Source of the DNA: CAYHPY01 sp964358485
Lineage (GTDB): Bacteria; Elusimicrobiota; Elusimicrobia; UBA1565; UBA9628
Direction: 5' to 3'
Assembly (NCBI GenBank): GCA_964358485.1
Contig: CAYHPY010000116.1
Location: forward strand, 1 to 11,148
DNA: 11,148 nucleotides
This document shows positions 7,083 through 11,148 of this stretch, in pieces (the first letter of the stretch is position 1; each line of letters opens with the position of its first letter). Made by a program: the position numbers and the translations under genes. A model generated the notes under the pieces. That model was given only the letters and a program-made list of their open reading frames with translations. It searched no databases and was not told where the DNA came from.

Positions 7083-9580
7083 CAATGCGGACCGAAAATT
7101 CTCTTGAATTTCTCGAGGACTCCCTCGGCGCCGGGACCTCCGGCGGCCAGGGCGGCCTTGATGGCCGCGGCGTGCTCTCCCAGGCTATGAAGCTCGGCCA
7201 CTTCCTTGCGTAGGGATTCGAGCAGGCGCGCGCGTTCCTCATGAAGCTTGGCCCGGGCTTGCTCGAAATTATTTTCCTCGGGATTGGGGCCGGGCGACAA
7301 TCGTTTGGCGGCCAGGGCGGCGGCCAAATCGGCCTGCGCCTGGGCCTCGATGCGGGAGCGTTCCTCCTCGGCTTTTCGGTGCGCGGCCCATTGGGCCTCG
7401 CGCCGCGAGGCCTCTTCTTCCGCGGCCCCGGAGAGGCGGCGCTTTTCGTCGGCCAGGCGGAGTTCGAGTTCCCGTTCCAACCGAAGCGTGTCGGTTTCCC
7501 ACTTCTCCTGCAAGCTCCGGGCTTGGGCTTGCGCCTCGGCTCGAAGGCGGGAAATTTCCCGCTCCCGCTCGACCTCCGCCACGGCCTGAAGGCGCAAAAG
7601 CTCCATGCGCCGCTCCTCGGCGGCGGCCTCCGTCGCGGCCGCCCGGGCCTGGGCTTGGCGGGTGGCCTCCAGGGCCCCGGTCATTTCTGCCTTCACGCGG
7701 GCCAAATCCGCGCCCATGGCCTCCCGTGCCTGCTCCTCGCGGTCCAGCGCGCGAGAGAGTTCCAGCTTGAGCCGGTCGACTTCCGCCTTGGCCTCGGCCT
7801 CGGCCCGCGTTATCCGGGCCGCGGCGTCCTCCTTGACCTTGCGCCGCTCGGCCTCCAACTCCTCCCGGGCCTCCTCTTCCTTATGCTTGAGGCCGGAGAC
7901 GACCCCGGTAAATCGGGTCGTCAGCTCCTTCTTGCGGGATTCCAGGTCGGCCAAAAGGGTTTCTTCCTTCTTGCGCAGAGCCTCCGCGGCCGCGAATTTC
8001 TCCCGGGAAAACCGCTCCCATGCCGTCTCCAACTCAGCGCGGTCCGCTTCCTGTTTGGCCTGGCGCGCGGCTTCGGCCGCGCCCTCCTCCCGCGCCACAC
8101 GGGCCAGTTCGCCCTTGAGTCCCTCGAGCGCCGCTTCCTCGGCGCCCCTGGCGGAGAGTACCGCCTCCTCGGTCTGCCGCCGCAGGCGCGCGGCCTCCTC
8201 CCTCAAGAGGAGGGTTTCCCGCTCCAGGTCCTGCCGCGCGGTTTCCTCCTGCCTCCGGACCCGGGCTTGGTCCTCCAAAGCCGCCTCCGCCGCCTTCGCG
8301 GCCTGGGCGATGGCGGCGCGGGAGCCCTCATGGAGACGGCTGCTGTCGTCCAGAAAGCCGGCCATTTGCTCCCGCACGCGCAGGAGGCAGTCGGCCTCGA
8401 ATTGCTTGACCTCCGCCAGGACCTTGGCCTCCCGGGCGCAGGCCGCCTCGGCCCGGACGCCGGCCTCCCGGAGCTCGACCTGAAGGCGGGCTTGCTCGGC
8501 CAGCAAGGTCTCGATCTTGGCCTGGAACTCCGATCTCCCGCGCTCTTCGCCGACGGCCTGGCGGACGCTTTCGGAGCGTTCCAGTTCCAGCTTCTCGGTC
8601 AAGGCCCGATTTTCCTCCTCCTTGGCCTGGAGAAAAACCCGGACTTGCTTGAGCTCGGCCTGAAGGCGCGCTTGCTCGGTCTGGAGCGCCTCGATCTTGG
8701 CCTGGAACTCCGATCTCCCGCGCTCTTCGCCGACGGCTTGGCGGACCCGTTCGGAGCGTTCCACCTCCAGCTTTTCGGTCAAAGCCCGATTTTCCTCCTC
8801 CTTGGCCTCGACCAAAATCCGCGCTTCCCGGAGTTCCCGGCGGACGCCTTCGAGCTCCCCCGCTTTTTGAGCGGAGTCCTGGGCCGCGCGAACCCCCAGG
8901 TCCTCCTGGGCCCGGAGCGAGGCTTCCAACTCCGAGATCCGGCCCCTCAGTTTCGACGCCTCCCCGGCCGCTTCCTGGCCCCGGGCTTCCCAATCCGCCA
9001 AGCGCTCGGAATCGGCGGCGCGCAGGGCCTCGTGGCGGCTGGCTAGGCTTTGAATTTCGGATTCCTTCATGTCCAAGGACAGCCGGAGGTCCTCGAGTTT
9101 CTGGGAGAGAGCGTGCGCGTGCGCCATGGCGGCCTGGGTCCGGGAGCGCTCCTCTTCGACCGCGACCACGGCCTCCTGGCGCGCCCGCTCGGACTCCTTG
9201 AGCCGGACGGCGATCGCCAGAACCCGCGCGGAGGATCCTTCCTCCCGCCCGCGGGCCAGTTGGGCCGCCTCTTGGAGCTTGCGGACTTCGATGTTGAGCT
9301 TGACCACCATGTCCTTGAGGCGGTCGCGGGCCCGTAGTTCGGCGTCCAATTCCTGGGCCTTGCCCTCCAGCTTTTTGCGCAGTTCGAGGGCCAAGGCCTC
9401 CATGCGGGTGAGGCGGTCCCGGGCGGATTTCAGATCGACATGAACCCCGGCGGGGGGGATGATCGAATCGACCAAACCGGACGCCCCTTCCTTGGAGGAA
9501 GGGGTCTTGCGGAGGTCGTCGAGCGCGGATTGGACGTCGCGCTCGAAATCGTCGCGCCAGAGGCGGTCTTGCGGTTCCAT
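7082..9580 (-). CDS. Long Glu/Ala/Arg-rich coiled-coil protein
   Basis: An 832-residue protein with no membrane segment or signal peptide, almost entirely alpha-helical coiled coil. The N-terminus (1-50) has a short helix, WRDDFERDVQSALDDLRK (8-25), then a Ser/Gly/Pro segment. Residues 51 to about 780 are near-continuous heptad-like sequence rich in E, A, R, L and Q, of the kind seen in SMC-like or bacterial cytoskeletal rods, but without Walker motifs. Residues 251-310 and 311-370 are a direct tandem duplication. The C-terminus (about 780-832) has a less charged segment, LHSLGEHAAAIKAALAAGG, and ends KFKRIFGPH. The ATG at 9580-9578 is clear and is followed by continuous coding sequence. The gene is first in the leftward operon and is coupled by a TGATG overlap to the membrane-anchored coiled-coil gene. 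Inference: a cytoplasmic scaffold or filament partnering that protein. Coiled-coil composition makes homology searches unreliable, so the function is unknown. Confidence 0.82.
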   Translation of the reverse strand: MEPQDRLWRDDFERDVQSALDDLRKTPSSKEGASGLVDSIIPPAGVHVDLKSARDRLTRMEALALELRKKLEGKAQELDAELRARDRLKDMVVKLNIEVRKLQEAAQLARGREEGSSARVLAIAVRLKESERARQEAVVAVEEERSRTQAAMAHAHALSQKLEDLRLSLDMKESEIQSLASRHEALRAADSERLADWEARGQEAAGEASKLRGRISELEASLRAQEDLGVRAAQDSAQKAGELEGVRRELREARILVEAKEEENRALTEKLEVERSERVRQAVGEERGRSEFQAKIEALQTEQARLQAELKQVRVFLQAKEEENRALTEKLELERSESVRQAVGEERGRSEFQAKIETLLAEQARLQVELREAGVRAEAACAREAKVLAEVKQFEADCLLRVREQMAGFLDDSSRLHEGSRAAIAQAAKAAEAALEDQARVRRQEETARQDLERETLLLREEAARLRRQTEEAVLSARGAEEAALEGLKGELARVAREEGAAEAARQAKQEADRAELETAWERFSREKFAAAEALRKKEETLLADLESRKKELTTRFTGVVSGLKHKEEEAREELEAERRKVKEDAAARITRAEAEAKAEVDRLKLELSRALDREEQAREAMGADLARVKAEMTGALEATRQAQARAAATEAAAEERRMELLRLQAVAEVEREREISRLRAEAQAQARSLQEKWETDTLRLERELELRLADEKRRLSGAAEEEASRREAQWAAHRKAEEERSRIEAQAQADLAAALAAKRLSPGPNPEENNFEQARAKLHEERARLLESLRKEVAELHSLGEHAAAIKAALAAGGPGAEGVLEKFKRIFGPH
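8471..8830 (-). repeat. Tandem 180-bp (60-codon) duplication in the coiled-coil gene
   Basis: Two adjacent copies, 8471-8650 and 8651-8830, are offset by exactly 180 bp. They share long identical stretches, including a block of more than 40 bases starting near 8509/8689 that covers the codons for GEERGRSEFQAKIE. At protein level I count 46 of 60 identical residues. The copies differ at scattered, partly synonymous sites, so the duplication is neither brand new nor ancient. Sixty residues equals seven heptads plus one 11-residue hendecad, a length that could keep coiled-coil packing in register. Confidence 0.9.
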
Positions 9581-9588
9581 GCCGGGTG

Positions 9589-9643
9589 TGTTCCCGCCGA
9601 AAGTGTAGCCCCGGAATGTTAAATATTTGATTCGGCGGGAACA
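9589..9643. promoter_or_regulatory. Perfect 13-bp inverted repeat in the divergent control region
   Basis: TGTTCCCGCCGAA (9589-9601) is mirrored by TTCGGCGGGAACA (9631-9643) with no mismatch. The 29-bp spacer includes the AT-rich run AATGTTAAATATTTGA. The arm centres are 42 bp apart, about four turns of B-DNA, so two proteins bound to the arms would lie on the same face. The left arm sits eight bases before the ATG of the leftward coiled-coil gene. The right arm lies where the -35 region of the rightward gene would be if TATATA (9662-9667) is its -10. This fits a shared operator for two divergent units. A 13-bp RNA stem in the leftward leader is the alternative. Confidence 0.65.
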
Positions 9644-9661
9644 AAAGGGCCCCCTCGCTCG

Positions 9662-9667
9662 TATATA
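9662..9667 (+). promoter_or_regulatory. Candidate -10 element for the rightward Trp-repeat gene
   Basis: TATATA lies about 80 bases before the start codon in the otherwise GC-rich divergent region. No good TTGACA-like hexamer is found 16-18 bases upstream; that position falls in the right arm of the 13-bp inverted repeat. The promoter may therefore depend on a bound regulator, or the real promoter may lie elsewhere. Confidence 0.3.
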
Positions 9668-9715
9668 AGGGTAGGACCTTTGAACCGGGAAGCTCCTGGG
9701 ACCAAAGACCCTTAT
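9665..9715 (+). promoter_or_regulatory. Bulged hairpin in the leader of the Trp-repeat gene
   Basis: ATAAGGGT (9665-9672) pairs perfectly with ACCCTTAT (9708-9715). The adjoining CTTTG (9678-9682) pairs with CAAAG (9703-9707). The result is a 13-bp stem interrupted on one side by a 5-base bulge (AGGAC) and closed by a 20-base loop. It ends 11 bases before the Shine-Dalgarno GGAGGG (9727-9732). It could be a leader RNA structure or a protein site; no known riboswitch consensus is recognised. Confidence 0.4.
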
Positions 9716-9741
9716 CCTGAAATTGCGGAGGGACCCATACT

Positions 9742-11100
9742 GTGGCGATGGCTTCCAGAAAACGCGGACGATTCGGGCCGTCGGTTCTTTTGGCGCTCCT
9801 GGCGGGGGCGCTATGGCTGGCGCCGCCTCTTCCCGAGCGGGAGCTCCGCCGCGCGGCCGGGGACCTGAGCGGGGCGGAGCCTTCGGCGGATTTTCCCGCT
9901 TGGGGGGCTGGGCCCCAATGGGAAGAATCCCTGAGGGATGCCTTGGCTTCGGGCAGGGCTCTTTCCGGGGGCGGAAGTCACTTGGGGTCTGGAAATTTAA
10001 AGGCGCCCTTGCCGCCCCCGGAGGAAATGCCGGAATTTACCACCTCGTGGGAGGGATACCGGCTGAGGGAGGACGGGAAATTGGAAGCGGCGCCGGACTC
10101 TCCCGAGGCCGGGGTTTGGACGGTTCTCGTCCCTGGAAGGGAATCGGGGCGAAAGGAAACTGAAAAAAAATGGAAGGGAAGTACCTCCTCCCGGGAACCG
10201 GGAGGGAGAAATGAACCTCGGGAGAGTCAAAACGACGGCCGAGGCCGAGAACGGAAAGTTTTGAACGGAATAAAAAGTTCCGTTGAGGATGCCGTAAAGA
10301 GAAAACAAATCAGGGAAAAGAATTTGGGGGCCTGGACGCTTCGAAAGGCAAAAAAAAGTCTCGGGAACGGAACTAAAAAAATAGCATCAGCAATCGTCCG
10401 GAATCGGCCTCGGCCCAGGGGAGCGGGCCGATTCCGTCCGATTTTGCTGAGCAAGCTCCTCGGCCTCGGCGCCATCCGGCCCCCGCCCGACGACCTCGTG
10501 CCCCCGGATTTTCAGCCGCCTGAAAAAATCCCCGCGAACGGACCCGCCGGGGAACGGATTTCCGGGGAAAGACCAAGGGCCTCGGAGCTGGAACGGGTTC
10601 TTCCCCCCGCCGTTACAGGGCGCTGCGCGAAAAAACCACATTGGCATTCCGAACCCGGGGCCGCCCTGCGCCATGAGGGGACGATTTGGGGGCATTGGGC
10701 TCGCCAGCGCTGGTCGTGGCTGCTCAAGCATGAGCGCCGGTGGTGGTTGGAGGTCCCGGCCGAGGCCCGGGAGGGGGAGGAGGTTCCTCCCCTGGTCCAC
10801 CACGGGGAGCATTGGTGGTGGAAGGCGGGCGGGCGGTGGTTTCTCCTGCATCAAGGCGAGCCCTGGGCCTATCGCAGCTTCGAGGCCCTGCGCTCCGAGG
10901 GCCTCATTCACCCGCGAACGGGAACCCAGATGATTTACAGCGCCGACGCCAAGCGCGTGGCCGTGGTGACTCCCGGAGAGGGCGCGGTCCTTTTCGACGC
11001 CGAAAACGGAACGGAAATCGCGCGTTGGACCCAAGGACAGATGCCCAAACCCCGGCGGCCGGCCGCGCCCAAGGCGCTCAACTTCGAGGCGGCAAAATGA
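9742..11100 (+). CDS. Signal-anchored protein of unknown function with twin Trp-rich repeats
   Basis: A 452-residue protein of no recognised family. The start is GTG 9742, about ten bases after GGAGGG (9727-9732); ATG 9748 is in frame but too far from it. Seen in order: a basic N-terminus (SRKRGR) and a hydrophobic segment (14-28, SVLLALLAGALWLAPP) that should be a signal peptide or anchor. Then a low-complexity acidic/Pro region (30-130), and a Lys/Arg-rich segment (about 133-235) with unusual codons. A Pro-rich linker (246-266) leads to a Trp-rich domain (298-382). There, H-x-G-x2-W-x3-A-x2-RW-x2-L occurs twice, at 311-327 and 353-369. The end, GAVLFDAENGTEIARW (414-429), resembles a PQQ/WD40-like blade strand. 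It is divergent from the coiled-coil operon and overlaps the downstream start region as ATGA. An extracytoplasmic binding role is possible but unproven. The middle may be disordered. Confidence 0.7.
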   Translation: MAMASRKRGRFGPSVLLALLAGALWLAPPLPERELRRAAGDLSGAEPSADFPAWGAGPQWEESLRDALASGRALSGGGSHLGSGNLKAPLPPPEEMPEFTTSWEGYRLREDGKLEAAPDSPEAGVWTVLVPGRESGRKETEKKWKGSTSSREPGGRNEPRESQNDGRGRERKVLNGIKSSVEDAVKRKQIREKNLGAWTLRKAKKSLGNGTKKIASAIVRNRPRPRGAGRFRPILLSKLLGLGAIRPPPDDLVPPDFQPPEKIPANGPAGERISGERPRASELERVLPPAVTGRCAKKPHWHSEPGAALRHEGTIWGHWARQRWSWLLKHERRWWLEVPAEAREGEEVPPLVHHGEHWWWKAGGRWFLLHQGEPWAYRSFEALRSEGLIHPRTGTQMIYSADAKRVAVVTPGEGAVLFDAENGTEIARWTQGQMPKPRRPAAPKALNFEAAK

Positions 11101-11120
11101 TATTCTTGCGGGCATGCTAG
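11086..11120 (+). other. Seven-codon mini-ORF (or frameshifted start) at the last junction
   Basis: GAGG (11086-11089) is followed by seven bases and then ATGA (11097-11100), matching the other coupled junctions in this window. The frame opened there encodes only MIFLRAC and stops at TAG 11118-11120, four bases past another ATG (11114) in a different frame. One missing base between 11111 and 11114 would join MIFLRA to the following hydrophobic frame. Either a tiny coupling ORF, a frameshift or a sequencing error could explain this. Confidence 0.35.
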
Positions 11121-11148
11121 CGTCGGCGTTGTTGCTGATTTTGGCCCT
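11114..11148 (+). CDS. N-terminus of a probable exported protein (partial)
   Basis: The frame from ATG 11114 reads MLASALLLILA and runs off the window end. A short N-terminus followed by a hydrophobic core is typical of a signal peptide. The Shine-Dalgarno before this ATG is weak (GCGGG at 11108-11112), whereas a good one precedes ATG 11097 in another frame. The true start may therefore be at 11097 with a one-base error between. It would be co-transcribed with the Trp-repeat gene. The product cannot be identified. Confidence 0.45.
   Translation, partial: MLASALLLILA

Noticed and set aside
6565..7242. 225-codon - strand frame across the two coiled-coil genes
   Set aside because: It is a shifted frame, Pro/Gly/Arg-rich, running through the supported TGATG junction.
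7241..9046. 601-codon open frame on the + strand opposite the long coiled-coil gene
   Set aside because: Its codons are exactly in register with the real - strand codons, so it is the complement of GC-rich Glu/Ala/Arg/Leu codons. It gives a Gly/Leu/Pro-rich sequence with no domain.
7082..9580. SMC/Rad50-type ATPase for the 832-residue protein
   Set aside because: There is no Walker A, ABC signature or Walker B motif, and no globular head at either end.
8328..9644. 438-codon - strand frame overlapping the start of the coiled-coil gene
   Set aside because: It is Gly/Pro/Arg-rich, typical of a shifted frame in GC-rich DNA. The overlapping frame has coherent heptads and a tandem repeat.
9581..9741. 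tRNA, small RNA or CRISPR-like content in the largest intergenic region
   Set aside because: The two dyads differ from each other, there is no cloverleaf and no repeat-spacer array. Nothing beyond regulatory structure can be supported.

Overview
The window looks like a chromosomal segment of a GC-rich, Gram-negative (diderm) bacterium. The diderm call rests on a protein with a signal peptide, a barrel-like C-terminal half and a terminal Phe. Third codon positions are strongly G/C-biased, which produces long shadow ORFs on both strands. I cannot name the species from sequence alone. The style resembles GC-rich lineages known mainly from metagenome-assembled genomes (for example Elusimicrobiota or Omnitrophota), but that is an impression only.

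Region 1 (1-4569, + strand) is the end of a surface-polysaccharide cluster. It holds the C-terminal tail of a probable glycosyltransferase, an NAD-dependent nucleotide-sugar epimerase/dehydratase, and an unusual membrane protein. That protein fuses a WecA/MraY-type phosphoglycosyl transferase to the membrane/Rossmann region normally found at the N-terminus of CapD- or WbaP-type proteins. A FecR-domain outer-membrane beta-barrel protein follows, apparently behind its own promoter. Together these would make a nucleotide sugar, load the first sugar phosphate on undecaprenyl phosphate, and provide an envelope/outer-membrane component. The first three genes are joined by four-base stop/start junctions with the same Shine-Dalgarno spacing. 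At the second junction the start codon reads ATA instead of ATG.

Region 2 (4566-9580, - strand) is a probable three-gene operon read leftwards. It encodes an 832-residue Glu/Ala/Arg-rich coiled-coil protein, a second coiled-coil protein with one membrane segment and a five-repeat propeller-like C-terminus, and a class I SAM methyltransferase. The first two genes overlap (TGATG), and their N-termini share a short helical motif. They look like partners in an envelope scaffold, which I cannot assign to a known system. The methyltransferase ends tail-to-tail with the barrel gene, with a 4-bp overlap.

Region 3 (9581-11148) starts with a 161-bp divergent control region. It contains a perfect 13-bp inverted repeat and a second bulged hairpin. 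A + strand gene follows for an anchored or secreted protein of unknown function, with a basic, AT-shifted middle and two tryptophan-rich repeats near the C-terminus. The window ends in the first codons of a probable exported protein, whose start junction looks frameshifted or bridged by a seven-codon mini-ORF.

The most unusual items are the WecA/CapD-N fusion with its apparent ATA start, the paired coiled-coil genes with the inverted repeat at their promoter, and the Trp-repeat protein divergently transcribed from them.
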